64,000 nucleotides of DNA, taken from Pohlia nutans (lineage: Eukaryota > Streptophyta > Bryopsida > Bryales > Mniaceae). Each line of letters opens with the position of its first letter. Position 1 is the stretch's first letter. Made by a program: the position numbers and the translations under genes. The stretch covers positions 16,456,531 to 16,520,530 of the forward strand of contig CM040099.1 of NCBI GenBank assembly GCA_022496805.1. The letters run 5' to 3'. This document shows positions 10,217 through 22,025 of the stretch, in pieces. Below the pieces are notes generated by a model. The model worked only from the letters and a program-made list of their open reading frames with translations. It was not told where the DNA came from and did no database searches.

Positions 10217-10440
10217 CTACACTAAATAGGTAGATTAATGTTAGATACACTAATTTACATAAACATGTTGTAAGTTTTTATTGTTGACCAATTTTTTTAC
10301 CCTCCATATTGATCAAGATGGGGATCTTTCAATAGTATTGGAATCAATGTCTTTGGTATTTTTTTTTGTTGAGAGTAAAAATCTATGATATTTTCAAATC
10401 TTATAATTATTTAACACTAATCTACCTATTTAGTGTAGTA
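10217..10440. mobile_element. Hairpin MITE with 26-bp inverted ends
   Basis: CTACACTAAATAGGTAGATT at 10217 is mirrored by AATCTACCTATTTAGTGTAG ending near 10438, extending over about 26 bp with one mismatch. The intervening 170 bp is AT-rich and non-coding. The ends abut the CACTA-like MITE that follows, so exact borders and target duplication cannot be settled. Confidence 0.6.
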
Positions 10441-10552
10441 GAAAAGGGGGCGCTCCCTAGAGACATGCCTAGGAAAAATCACTGTACATGTGTGGAATTG
10501 GGCACTACTTGCTTAGGCATCTCCCTCCGCAGTGCCACCTTTTGTACTAGTG
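10433..10552 (+). mobile_element. CACTA-like MITE (diverged copy)
   Basis: About 120 bp, closely similar to the element at 15055-15174 (blocks GAGACATGCCTAG, AAATCACTGTACATG, GTGGAATT, GGCACTACTTGCTTAGG). The right end CACCTTTTGTACTAGTG is intact. The left end has changed from CACTAGTAG to GTGTAGTAG where it meets the hairpin element. Confidence 0.65.
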
Positions 10553-11139
10553 TTTGTAGCTTATCATGGTGGTGACATTCGGCTCACTAAATTTTGGAAA
10601 AATATATTATTGTGCCCGCTCTTAATTATTGTAGTTTGTTGTAAATGTGTGTATAAGGTTCAGCCCTTGTTAGCTATACCTAGGATCGTTGCACAAGAAC
10701 CGCTGTAGCAAATTCTAGAATACTGAATGGGTCGTGCCACTTCATTCTTTACCTAAAAAATAATGGTGGAGAATTGAAAGTCCTCAACAACCTCATCTCA
10801 AGAATACATGTTCTAAACCTATTTATCTTTTATGCAGTGAGAGCAAAAGGGTCAACCCTTGCAAGAACTAAATAGCCTTTTGTGGTCAATGTGGTCACTG
10901 TGGTGTATTAGGTGTATTTAACTCGTAAAGAAAATAAAAATCCAGTTCTTGAATAGTTGAAGTTTTTCTGAGTTTTGACCTTGAAATATAATATTAAATT
11001 ACATTCTACAAATTTAAATGCATAATATTTATGTTCTGGGTGATGCTTGAAAGTGAAAATTGATTTTATTTTTGTAATTATGAGATATTAATTGTGTTAT
11101 TTTTTTAAATGAAAAATTTTAGTCACTCGAGTTGTGTTT

Positions 11140-11657
11140 GAGCGTTTGTGTAAAAAGTCAGCTTTATGTTCAATTTTATGTAAAGTTAACTTCATGCATG
11201 TGTGAACTGGTTAGAAAGGAGATGATTGTGAAACTTGTGAACTGGTTAGAAAGGGGATGACTGTGAAATTTTCATGACTCAGTAAATTTTTTGAAGATGT
11301 TAATTCAAAACAAATTAAATGTGCTCTTGAAAAAGTTAACTCATAAAATTAAGCAACCTATAAATCTCCAAAAATCACTACACTTAGAGTATTATATTTC
11401 AACCAATCACAACAAATTTCATTTTTAGGTTGTCAATATCTTATTCATAATCAAATTAACACAAAAGAATTTTGAGTTTCAAATTTTATACAAAAATCAG
11501 TGATAGCAATCATAGATCTAGCTATATTGATAGAATCTAAAATTCATAATGTACAACTTTTATTCACACATCAATTTCAAAATATCCTTGTTAGTTGCAT
11601 TTTATAATGCATTTTTGCAAAATTGCCGAATTTGGAAAGGGCTCTAGGCATTTAGGG
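11140..11657 (+). mobile_element. Partial TTAA-family MITE (copy A type)
   Basis: Matches copy A at 5640-6752, minus its insert, over most of its length (blocks AAAATCACTACACTTAGAG, TTCATAATGTACAACTTTTA, TTAGTTGCATTTT). The right end has decayed to GGCATTTAGGGATTAA. The left end is not recognisable. A short internal duplication of GTGAACTGGTTAGAAAGG lies at 11203-11250. Confidence 0.55.
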
Positions 11658-14249
11658 ATTAATGGTTATCAAAAGTCAATATTGTAGTACTATAGGAGGG
11701 TTGCCACTATGCGAAAAAATATTTAATATTTAAAAAAAAGGTTCGTTTCCCAAAAAATGAATTTCTAGATTTTTTGTTTTTGAACAAAAAATGATTTAAA
11801 ATGGCAAAAAATGACCCAAAATAGCTTAGAAACAACAAAAGATAATCAAACATAGCCAATATGCGCATATGTAATAACATTATTACATTTTGAACTCTTT
11901 ATCAGTGAAGAGTTAAGAATAGATGTTCTATTTGGTCCAAAGAGTGTAGTTCCTTTAGACGACGCTACATATAAAAATGACAAGAGTCAGCAACAACATG
12001 TTGTTATAAGAGGTATAAATATTAGTTCAAATTCATGATAGTAGTGATGAAATGATAACACCTAGAATAGTTAATGATTGGCTCTTTTCTATTGTCAAAT
12101 TGAAAGCAAGTAGCATAGTGATTTTTGTATGACAGCTCTGTCATGAGAGAGATATTTGGCAAGGATGGCTTGTTGAATAACTTTAATTAATACCAAATGT
12201 CCCGGTTGATGAGATTGGAGGTGAGACTCAAATCTCAAGACATTAGTAATGCTAAAAACACTAGTGTATGCAATTGTGTCAAGTTTTTTTTTTGGTAGAG
12301 GGAGAAGGTTTTTTTCCAATATTTCCATAACACTTTGTTTGATGTAAATCCTCTAATTAATCAAAGAGTACATTCATGAACGTGTTTTGATTCAAGGGTA
12401 CAACTTAGCATTATGTTTTGTAACCCTAAAAAGTCTCCCAGCTCTTGACTGAGGTTATTGAGTTTATAAAAATTCATTGTGAGGTAGTTGTTGGGATTGA
12501 TTTGTGTGATGATTTACTTATAAATGTAAAAGTACGGACTTGTAGTGAGAGATAACATGTCAAGTGACAATGTGGTGAGGGGTGTTATTTCCATAAAGAT
12601 GCTTTACTTTCACCTCATTCCTTGAATCTTGTGCATTCCAGCTTAGTTAAAAGAAAGATCCTAGGAGAAAAACTCCATAACACTAAAAAAAAAACAAGAT
12701 TATGAAATATGACCATTGTCTCCATATCCAATGCCTGATTGCCACCTCTACATGAATGGATTCCATTAAAATTGTTTAAGAGTGAATTTTGGTTCATCAT
12801 AAGGACTTGATCATTTGGAATGCAACAATGTGGGTTATAATTTTATAACCTCTCAACCAAAAAAAATTGACACGTCTATGTTAATTAGTCAACTTAGCAT
12901 TTTGTACTCTATAGCACATTGGTAGAGTGGTACCACGCCATGGAGCATGACTCCCTAAAATGGTTAGACACTATCCAACTACATGCTATTACATGTAAAA
13001 AACACTTACTTTCTATCAAAGAAGAGGGTTAACGAAAGCTTCATCTGCAAAGACGGTGAGTAGAGCTATTGCTAAGTGCTAATGAGAATGGACATTGGCT
13101 CACTGTCAAGACGAACAGACACTTTATTCACGCCGGCCTCGAAAGAAGGCCATCTATCTATCTGCTAATAAGAAACTGACACAGAGGCACTTTCATACAT
13201 GCAGTTGGCTACAAAATTCATTGAACTTTAACCCAAAAAAAATGTTCGAGGCCCAGATCTAAAAACTACGACAATTTCAGATTTCAGAGACCAAAATTTC
13301 AAGCGAAAACTAAAAACTGTGGCAGCCTAATTGAAATCTATCACTTTTGAGGAATGATAGCTTCTTCTCAATATTTTCACCATTCTGACATGGTGGTTGA
13401 CAAGCTAAATGATCCAAGTCTCTGAAGTGGCTAACAAATTCAAGTGGCAAGTGGGAGTCCAACATTTCTGCAGAAGAAGCTGTTATAGCAAATTCTATAA
13501 AAGTTCAAGACTTGTGCTCCAAGTATGGAAGCAATTAGGGAAATGAAATTTGCAATCTCTACAAAGAGACTAGTGTTTTGAGACAAGATTCTAGGGCTCA
13601 AAATTGCATGGAACAAGATTTCACGCACCTAAAATCACAAACTTTGACAACTCCCATTGTTGAATTTGTCAATGCAACCATAATCATAATACTGGCCTAA
13701 ACACCATCGTTGGGGTAGTTTGTCTATCTGTGCCTCAAGGACATGGATAGCAAAGTCATTACTGCACAAAGCTATCGAAGACTATTGAGGGAATGTCTAC
13801 ATTATTTTCCTTTTTCCTTCTGGACCACCTAGCTCCTTAGTTTGCTGTTGTAATATATTGGATTAATCTAGAAATTTCAAACAACTGTGTTTTGATGCCA
13901 TTAATATAGACATGAAAACTTCCAGTGTTGTATTTAGACATTGTACATTTGTAGAGCATGTACACAAGCAGGAGCAAGTGTTAGAACGACATTGTAAGAA
14001 TGATCTTGCTATGGAATGCACCGGAATAATATTCCAATGCTGTTTTGACGCATTAGAATGTCGTTCTAATGCGTTCAAACGTCGTGCTTAGAACAACATC
14101 CCAATATTGTTTTGAATGTTCTTCTAAAGGCTCTCCCCTCTTGTGTTAGGAGACATGGAATATAACAATAAAAATTTCACAGGACACTTGGTCAGATTTT
14201 GAAATTGGCTGGAGTATTCATCCCACTAATATCCTTATAAATTGTACTA
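11658..14249. other. Long gene-free stretch
   Basis: No coding region, transposon end pair or RNA gene can be supported. A tRNA-Gly-like box-A segment near 12910-12950 lacks a box B and is not called. GCGTTCTAATGCGTTC-type short repeats lie at 14045-14075. Confidence 0.45.
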
Positions 14250-14276
14250 GGTTAGCACGATAGTTCCCTCGTTGAA

Positions 14277-14640
14277 TTGTCCTCGCTAGCATGTGTGCGT
14301 AGTTTGTATCACATAATGGATCATGTTGGCTTTTGCCGGAATTGACACGTAGTATTTTTCACAATGAAATTGTCCTTGCACTAGAGAATTATGCATGTGT
14401 GTGTAGTCTAGTACACTAGGTTGACACGTAGTGTTTTCCACAATAAAATTGTCCTCACGTGCATGCATGCACAATCTGTATTATATAATAAATTGGATTG
14501 ATCCATGCTAGAGTTTAGCGTGACATTTCCATGAGTAAGATTGTCCTTGTGTGCATGCACGATGTCTGTGTTATATAACATGTTCCAAAGTTTGGCACTA
14601 GTTGCAATGGATAGTGATTGGCAAAGCTTACAAGAACACA
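14277..14640. repeat. Degenerate tandem repeat, about 80-95 bp unit
   Basis: The phrase TTGTCCT(C/T) followed by GTGTGCATG-type sequence and a TATATAA-rich stretch recurs at about 14277, 14370, 14450 and 14541. It also contains recurring TTGACACGTAGT. Small frames on the minus strand follow the repeat. A related pair lies at 16471-16640. Confidence 0.5.
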
Positions 14641-15054
14641 ACGTATAGGATTTCTTCTTTCTAATTTTTCTAATGTGAAGCCATTCTTTTTGCCAACTTC
14701 ATCCACCCTGGAGGCTATTAGCTAGGACAGTTTCATAGCAATCAATCTATTCATCATGCTTCAGCGTTCTTGTTGGATTGGATGCATAAGTTGTGGCATG
14801 ATAGAATGTTGGCTAAGACTCGTGCATCCAATCGTTCTTGTCATCCATTTGCTGAGCCCTTTGAGGCACATAGCAATCAAAGTCCAAGCCATCTTTAGAA
14901 CATGAGCATTTAAGTCAATGGTGGTTTTAATATGGGAAACGATCAAATGTACTATCATAACAAATAACATGCTTGTTGATGTTTCTCGGTTGAGTCTCCA
15001 CTCTCATCAACTTGCACAAAAAAATTGAGTGACTAAAATTATTCATGGTACATG

Positions 15055-15174
15055 CACTAGTAGAAAAGGTGGCACTCCCCAAAGAGATGCCTAGTCAAAA
15101 TCACTGTGCATGCGTGGAATTAAGCACTACTTGCTTGGACATCTCCCTCGGCAGTGCCACCTTTTGTACTAGTG
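15055..15174 (+). mobile_element. CACTA-like MITE, 120 bp, TSD ATG
   Basis: Starts CACTAGTAGAAAAGGTGGCA and ends TGCCACCTTTTGTACTAGTG, inverted repeats of about 20 bp with one mismatch. Exact 3-bp direct repeats ATG flank it at 15052-15054 and 15175-15177. CACTA ends plus a 3-bp duplication define the CACTA superfamily. Too short to code; mobilised in trans. Confidence 0.85.
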
Positions 15175-15177
15175 ATG

Positions 15178-16052
15178 AGCTTTAGAGTACCTTCATACCG
15201 AGAATGCATTGAGGATGCACAAAGAGATGACATCCACACATGGAGTGAGAAGTGTGCTTTGCAGAATCACCAATTGCAGGATATCAAAGCACTTAATGCT
15301 GGTCATGTGTACTTTCGTTGCACTCATGGGACAAGAGCTTCCACCAAGCTAATTCAGTTCTAGCCTTGTGCTGAGCACCCAGCTGTGTGAGGTTTAGGGT
15401 TTAGGTAAAGAGTAAGAACAAGAATGCTTTTATATTATGCTTGCAGCAACACATGCAAGCTGGAAATGAATTAGAATCAAAACGTTTCGATGCATATCCT
15501 TGAAATTTTAATCTTAGAACATCTCCATGAGCACTCTAGCTATGAAAAAATGGATGTGCATGGGTTGGTTGACAATTTTTTTGAGGGAGACATTGAATAC
15601 AACAACCTTGTTCACGTCCCTCAAAACGCCCCTCAAAACGACTCAAGCTACTGTATCTTCACCTCTTCTTGATTGCACATCATGATTGCACAGTCCATGT
15701 GTGCTAACTTGTGAGTGGCTCACTTACAATTTTCAGTGTTTAATTGAGTAATTAGTGGAGAACTACATGATATGCCCTATAATTTTTGAATGACCTTAAG
15801 AGTACAATTCAGAGTTGCTAGTGGAGATGCTCCTAGGCCCAGAAATCGCTAGATCTGAAACGGTATTTGCTCCACTCCTCAACAACTCACCACCAAAGAT
15901 GGACATGTGCTGTATGGAGCTCTAATTTTGGCTGCAAGTGTCATATTGCATCGTTTTGTGACAAGCACCAGATGTGCTCTAAGCGTTAGGTCTACACAGG
16001 AGTGCAGACATGAGCTTCATTCCTTGTAGTTACATCACATTGCAGTATGTGT
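15178..16052. other. Intergenic, no gene
   Basis: Small open frames (15154-15363, 15490-15672) do not resemble known proteins. A TTTAGGGTTTAGG telomere-like word lies at 15391. No further structure seen. Confidence 0.4.
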
Positions 16053-16055
16053 GTT

Positions 16056-16334
16056 CACTAGTCATTACAAGGAGAAGGCGTCATTTTTAAGTCAAACGGC
16101 ATCACTTTGCACTCACTAATTTTTTGGTTGGACTTGGTGAGTGCGATTCGTTGCGTAGGACAAGCGTGTATAGTGAAAAGCAACAATGAAGAGGATCCTT
16201 TAGAGTGAGAAACGACGCCTATGCTTATAGTGAGTAGAAAAGGTGCATGTGCTAAGGCGGATGCCCAAGCAAATACACAAAACTTGTTTAGAATAGACAA
16301 CATTGCCTCAACATAAACACCTTTTTTACTAGTG
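16056..16334. mobile_element. CACTA-like MITE, 279 bp, TSD GTT
   Basis: Begins CACTAGT (16056) and ends ACTAGTG (16334), with GTT direct repeats at 16053-16055 and 16335-16337. The inverted ends match for only 7 bp before diverging (CATTACAAGG versus AAAAAAGGTG), so it is a different family from the 120-bp element. The minus-strand frame inside (16058-16366) runs through the element border and is not a gene. Confidence 0.65.
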
Positions 16335-16470
16335 GTTGATTGAATTGAATTGGTGAAATGACTCAACTAAACCCCATCATTCACCAGTAGGCCAAATGGT
16401 GAGAGTGCTTTGTGCCTTGTGTTTTCTCAACCATGATGATCGTTTGTGAGTGAGCAATGTATAAAAATTA

Positions 16471-16640
16471 GGTTGACCCGTGCTGGAGTGCAACATGATA
16501 GTTTCGGCAGCGGAACCAAAATGAGGAGCATGATTTGTGTCATATAATAGACTAGGTTGGCCAGTGCTGGAGTCCGACACGACCATTCCGATGGCAAAAC
16601 TGTTGTGGAGAGCATGCACCACTTTGCGTTGTGTGATAGA
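16471..16640. repeat. Tandem pair related to the 14.3-14.6 kb repeat
   Basis: AGGTTG(A/G)CC(C/A)GTGCTGGAGT occurs at 16471 and 16553, 82 bp apart, with GTCATATAATAGAC between them. Layout and words resemble the array at 14277-14640. Confidence 0.45.
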
Positions 16641-17441
16641 TTTTTTTTGTTTTGTTTTGGGGGTATCTCTTCCACCTACTAGGGTGTCAAAGCTCGCATT
16701 TTCTCCTGCAAGATTTCACTGTTTCTATTTGAATTTGGTCTCGCGCAATATTGAGCCCAAAATCTCATCTCTAAAACACTGTCTTGACCTGGCATATATT
16801 TTTCAAGTCTTGGAACAGAATCACCTCTATTATGAAATCAAAAGCTTGCACTCTTGGACATAAACTACTGAAGGAGATGCTCCGTGTCTCCTAATTCTGT
16901 TCTGCTGTCACCGTTTTCTTAACCTCAAAAGGAACAAGAAGCCCAAATTTGGCCTTGTGTTTTCCTTGGTAGTTTTGAGTGGGTCTTTTCTGAAGTTCCT
17001 TTTGTTTGGATTTTTTTAATTTTTATCAGCACATGCAATACTCTTCATTGATTCTAGTGATATAAAATTTGATCCCATTTGAATTATATTTTTCACAATT
17101 GAATTTGTCGTTTTAAAATTATGAATACTTGGTCCTTTACGGGTTAAATGATGTTTTCTTGTTTCTCCAGTAACGTTGTTTCCCAATCCAAAGTAGACCT
17201 ATTTTGTCCTTCTCTATTTAATCTTTATATAAATGTCTGTAGATGCTAAAATCGGTATTTGCTTCAACATTGTCTGATCACCCACAAGGAATAATCATTC
17301 CAGAAGAGAAGCTGCATTATAGTTCATAAGCTTATAAGTTAATGGTCTGATATGGGTAATATAAGCTTATAATGGTCTTATAACCATATGTGTGACTGTG
17401 TGTAACTCATTTTATGCGTGCCAAAAATTCTGTTTTTAACA
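16641..17441. other. Intergenic, no gene
   Basis: One 108-codon frame (16537-16863) overlaps the preceding repeat and has no recognisable domain. Otherwise AT-rich sequence. Confidence 0.4.
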
Positions 17442-17443
17442 TA

Positions 17444-17737
17444 AGGTCGAGGCACCTAAAACCGATAACTTAAGCTACCTACACTATTTCTAGACCAGCC
17501 ATTAATAGGGTGATATTTTTCCCGGGTTGGAAGTTAGTTTTCGCGGAGAATGCAAATTCTTCCATGAATTATTTCCCAATATTGAAATTTGTACAATTTT
17601 TCAAAGTGAAAAGTACTTCAGGACTCAAAACCGATAATATGCTCTAATGTACAAATGAGGTACATCTTTTCTTTCAAAATCTAGAAATTAGGCCTGATCG
17701 GTTTTAGGTACCTAGTCGGTTTTAGGTGCCTCGACCT
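17444..17737. mobile_element. TA-flanked MITE (Stowaway/Tc1-mariner-like), 294 bp
   Basis: Perfect inverted ends AGGTCGAGGCACCTAAAACC and its complement, extending to about 22 bp. TA lies on both sides (17442-17443, 17738-17739). A second copy of CGGTTTTAGGT sits just inside the right end. No coding capacity. The TA duplication points to the Tc1/mariner superfamily, although the end is not the usual CTCCCTCC of Stowaway. Confidence 0.75.
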
Positions 17738-19017
17738 TAGTGTATGCGGCTCCTACTATGTCATCTACAACGCCATCTAATTTTTGTAATTTTTTTGTAA
17801 AATAATTTCCCAATTGTTTTTGCCCATCTATTTTTTGATTTATCTTTCGGCGGAACTGCCCTAAACCTACGGTATATCTCATCAGTGGATCACCCACAAT
17901 GGTAGCATCTTCATTGAGATTGCACAAAGTAACTCAAACCAAAGGCTTAGTTGGGGGAAAATAATAGTAACACTGGCTTAACAAACCAACATGAATAAAG
18001 AGTTTGGTGGAGGTAATTCGTCTATATGCCTCAGGGGCATGGGAAGCAAGGTTTGCTTTTGGCTTAGGACTAATTTAGACTACAGACCAAGAAGTCGTCC
18101 CATGTCCCTTTAAAATTTGTGATTGCCCTATGAACTTGTCCTGAGATGACTTTGGTTAACATTGGTTAACACTTTTGGAAAAAAAACAAGAATGAACATT
18201 AATGTCGAGGTCTCCTAAAGGCCTAAAAAGTGGTCTAGTGGACAATGTTTCATGATTCAAGTTGATTTGCGGCAATTGAGCAAAAATGGCTCTCTCACTA
18301 CAAAACCGAGAGAGTATAGCTAGAAATTGCCATATCAATATTATTTTTTCTCCAACATTACTGTAGTTACTATGGTGGCTTTTTAGGCCTACATTATAAA
18401 ATATCAACTCACCCGCTTTTTGGTGCATAGTCATTCAAGTTTGGTTTACACCTAGGTGAGAGGCCCAAGAGCCTTATAAATTGTAGTATGACCATGAGAA
18501 TAATCCATTTTTCTTGGTCACGGCTCTTGGTCCATAATCTAAGGGCTAGTTTAACGCAAAAGAAATTAAAAAAGAGTACAAAAGCATTTGAATTTGATAT
18601 TTGTAATTTTTTTGGTGTTTTTTAATTTTTGGGTCATTGTATCAAAAAAGTATAAAAACTAGGCCAAATTTCACTTAGCAAGATCTTCCTCAATAAAGCC
18701 TGCAATAAAGCTCCAAATTTCTAGAATTTTTTAGCATGTGATCTATAAGCAATGAAAATTCTTCATCAAAAAGAATTTTTTAAATCATAAACATATATTA
18801 AAAGTTGTTTTGCATCAAAATTTTGATCAGTAAATATTAATCCTAATATAATTGGAAAATTGAAACACCAAATTTATACACATTATCCTATATGTACTAC
18901 AGCTTATATGTACACATATTATTCTATATCCAAATTTAGTTGAATTTTTTTGAACTATGCAAAACTCTTTCACTCCGATTGCAAGATTCTAGTAACATTC
19001 AGTCCTCAGTCTATAAC
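17738..19017. other. Intergenic, no gene
   Basis: AT-rich. Minus-strand frames (17712-17927, 18156-18434) have no recognisable features. Confidence 0.4.
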
Positions 19018-19198
19018 ACTCCTAGCTCATTGATGTATGTGTGAGACTTAGGGTAAACAACAATTTGATAAAAGACGAAGGCCAAAAGGAGTCATAAATC
19101 TCAAACCTCCTAGCTCATTGATGTACATGTAAGACTTAGTGTAAACAACAATTTGAAAAAAGACAAAGGCCAAAATGAGTCATGAATCTCAATATTTG
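19018..19198. repeat. 91-bp tandem duplication
   Basis: Two head-to-tail copies start at CTCCTAGCTCATTGATGTA (about 19018 and 19109), sharing AAACAACAATTTGA and AGGCCAAAA. It directly abuts the left arm of the large inverted repeat. Confidence 0.65.
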
Positions 19199-19374
19199 AA
19201 TGCAATGATGCATTTAAATATATTTACAACTAGTTCATTTTTTTTCCAATTTGCATCTGGATGCTAAATCTAAGACATTTATGAGTTGAGTTCTTTAAAG
19301 TATGGCAATTGGTGAATCTTCATATTCAATTCACAAAACAAATACCCTAAAACTAAGAAATACCTATTGAAAGT

Positions 19375-19700
19375 AATTGGGTGAGCTTTTAATTTATTTT
19401 TAGTAATTGGGTGCACTTTTAGTTTAGTTTTTATAAGCGGCTACACTTTTATTTCATTGTAGTAACTGTGTGCACTTTTCGGAATTTTGAATAATAGGGA
19501 AAACTTTTGTTTTATTTTTAATAATTGGGTGAGCTTTTGCTTTACTTTTAGTAATTAGTTGAGCAATTAATTTATTTTTAGTAATTGGGTTCACTTTTAG
19601 GGTATTTTTAGTAATCGGGTGCACTTTTATTTTATTTTTAGAAATTAGATGTGTTTTTTTGTTTTTTCTAGTAATTTGGGGGTGCACTTTTATTTTATTT
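19375..19700. repeat. About 30-bp tandem array inside the left arm
   Basis: Some ten copies of a unit built on AGTAATTGGGTG(C/A)(A/G)CTTTTA plus T-rich sequence. The mirror image lies at about 20535-20860 in the right arm. Minus-strand frames across it encode lysine/asparagine-rich repeats (TKNK) and are by-products. Confidence 0.65.
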
Positions 19701-20064
19701 TTAGTTATATAAAGATTGCAAGTGGGCTTATTTTCTGCACATATTTCATGATTTTTCATATCTCCGTTATCAGCCATGGTTACAATCAAGTATACAATTC
19801 CTCAACCCGATGCACAAGGCGACGTGAGGGTTGTTAGAGTTTCAACGCAGGAGTAGCAAGAATATGAAGCGAGGGTTCGAGGAGCGGCTCCAGTGCAACC
19901 AAGCTCACGTCTAAGACTCGAGCCAAGTTCACAGTTGGGATTGCCCACTCGCCGATTGAAGAGGAAGCAGAAACATGAGCACGAACACTCCCAAGATCAT
20001 GATGTTGATAAAAATGAGGAGGGGGAGGGATCAGGTGCAAAAAAAATTGCCCCTTCTTTTCCAG

Positions 20065-20459
20065 TCGTCCTGGTACAATGCTTGGCCCTCCTCCAACTTT
20101 CGAACTTCTTCTTCTGTCCATGCCCTCCACTTACTATGATTCACAACCTCAGGGTCCTGTGATATGGGTCCTGGAGAAGAAGGGGCAATTTTTTTTGCAC
20201 CTGATCCCTCCCCCTCCTCATTTTTATCAACATCATGATCTTGGGAGTATTCGTGCTCATGTTTCTGCTTCCTCTTCAATCGGCGAGTGGGCAATCCCAA
20301 CTGTGAACTTGGATCGAGTCTTAGAGGTGAGCTTGGTTGCACTGGAGCCGCTCCTCGAACCCTCGCTTCATATTCTTACTACTCCTGCGTTGAAACTCTA
20401 ACAACCCTCACGTCGCCTTGTGCATCGGGTTGAGGAATTGTATACTTGATTGTAACCAT
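20065..20459 (-). pseudogene. Myb/SANT-like gene fragment in the inverted repeat
   Basis: On the minus strand an ATG at 20459 opens MVTIKYTIPQPDAQGDVRVV, which reaches two consecutive stop codons (TAG TAA near 20380). The frame then continues with a Lys/His/Glu-rich stretch (RRLKRKQKHEHE) and, in the loop, HSKWRAWTEEEVRKLEEG, the start of a Myb/SANT repeat with the usual W..WT.EE spacing. The left arm holds a mirrored copy of the N-terminal part with a single TAG. Only helix 1 of the Myb repeat is present before the sequence folds back into the other arm. It looks like the 5' part of a Myb-like gene captured and then inverted-duplicated; not expected to make functional protein. Confidence 0.55.
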
Positions 20460-21039
20460 GGCTGATAACGGAGATATGAAAAATCATGAAATATGTGCAG
20501 AAATAAGCCCACTTGCAATCTTTATATAACTAAAAATAAAATAAAAGTGCACCCCCAAATTACTAGAAAAAACAAAAAAACACGTCTAATTTCTAAAAAT
20601 AAAATAAAAGTGCACCCGATTACTAAAAATACCCTAAAAGTGAACCCAATTACTAAAAATAAATTAATTGCTCAACTAATTACTAAAAGTAAAGCAAAAG
20701 CTCACCCAATTATTAAAAATAAAACAAAAGTTTTCCCTATTATTCAAAATTCCGAAAAGTGCACACAGTTACTACAATGAAATAAAAGTGTAGCCGCTTA
20801 TAAAAACTAAACTAAAAGTGCACCCAATTACTAAAAATAAATTAAAAGCTCACCCAATTACTTTCAATAGGTATTTCTTAGTTTTAGGGTATTTGTTTTG
20901 TGAATTGAATATGAAGATTCACCAATTGCCATACTTTAAAGAACTCAACTCATAAATGTCTTAGATTTAGCATCCAGATGCAAATTGGAAAAAAAATGAA
21001 CTAGTTGTAAATATATTTAAATGCATCATTGCATTCAAG

Positions 21040-22025
21040 TCATGCAAGGGTTTAGGGTTTTAGGGTTTAAAGAGAAAAAAAGAAGCAATTCTTTGACAAT
21101 TTTCATCATGATTCAGAATTAATTAACTATGAATTTTCAAAATGGAAAGAGGCGTAGGTAGCTATGGGTGATCATAGAGTGGACCAATCGATATCAAAAT
21201 GAGCCTTAGAATGGAGCACTTCGGACTTAGGATGTCTCTATCATTTTGGCTCATAATGATGCACATCATGGTTTCATTTATTTTAGCATTACACAAATGT
21301 ATATTCCACTCAAGTGGATCTAAGAACATGATTACAATGTAAAAAGTGCATGGAACAAACTTTGATTCATTTCTGAAACTCTTTGCACTGTATGTGCTTC
21401 TCATTCACTGAAAACGTCAAAAACAGGTATATTTCATAGCATCGACGATTTGTTAAAATGATTCTCCCATGAGATAAAAGAATAAAGTACAGGGCCTGGA
21501 GGCCAAGAATGTGGAACGCCCACACACGGTGAATCACATCAGAATACGGAGAGTGAAAATTTAAAAAGTCAAAATTCTGAGGTCAAATTTGAAATTTCAT
21601 TTAGTAAGGTTTTAACCTATAAAAATCTACAATTCATGAAACTTGTAACATGTGATTCTAGTCAAGATGTACATTCTTCCTATAAAAAAATGAGACATTT
21701 TGGCTTTTCTCAAAAAAATTGTTTTTTTACTTCATTCAGGTAACTTTATTCAAACAATCACAAAGAAACTATTCGGACAATAATATGTCTACATATATTC
21801 TATTCTTAATGAAATTAAACATGAACCTATAATTCCTAGCTTTTATACAACATGTCCAAAGTTAACTTTATGAATCATGATTCCAATTTCTCAATTTTTG
21901 AGAGCAATTCACATGGTGTCCATCTATTAAAAAGAGTCATTGTACGTATATGTTTAATTATATGAGTGCAGGTGAGGACAAAAAACTCTTAAATTTGTTT
22001 CACTTTCAACTTGCACACAATAGTA
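21040..22025. other. Intergenic, no gene
   Basis: Starts with a short telomere-type run (GGGTTTAGGGTTTTAGGGTT near 21050), too short to be a telomere insertion. The remainder is AT-rich with no credible frame. Confidence 0.4.

Larger units (their letters stand above)
19196..21039. repeat. Large near-perfect inverted repeat (869-bp arms, 106-bp loop)
   Basis: Left arm 19196-20064 and right arm 20171-21039 pair along their whole length; paired coordinates sum to 40235 at both the outer and inner ends, so no net indel has accumulated. Only scattered substitutions are seen. The arms contain a leader-like outer part, an array of about 30-bp units (TAATTGGGTG.ACTTTTA..TTTATTTTTAG) and the 5' part of a coding sequence. 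The loop contains the continuation of that sequence. A transcript through it would fold into a very long hairpin able to feed small-RNA production. No target duplication is evident. Confidence 0.85.

Noticed and set aside
12905..12955. tRNA-Gly-like segment (TAGCACATTGGTAGAG with TACCACGCCATGG)
   Set aside because: Resembles a box A and anticodon arm but has no box B or acceptor-stem pairing; at most a SINE head relic.
19649..20130. Plus and minus frames in the inverted repeat encoding TKNK repeats or SSSIGEW-type peptides
   Set aside because: They follow the tandem array or read the opposite strand of the Myb-like fragment.
21050..21075. Telomere-like TTTAGGG run
   Set aside because: Only two or three units; such short runs are common in plant leaders and intergenic DNA.
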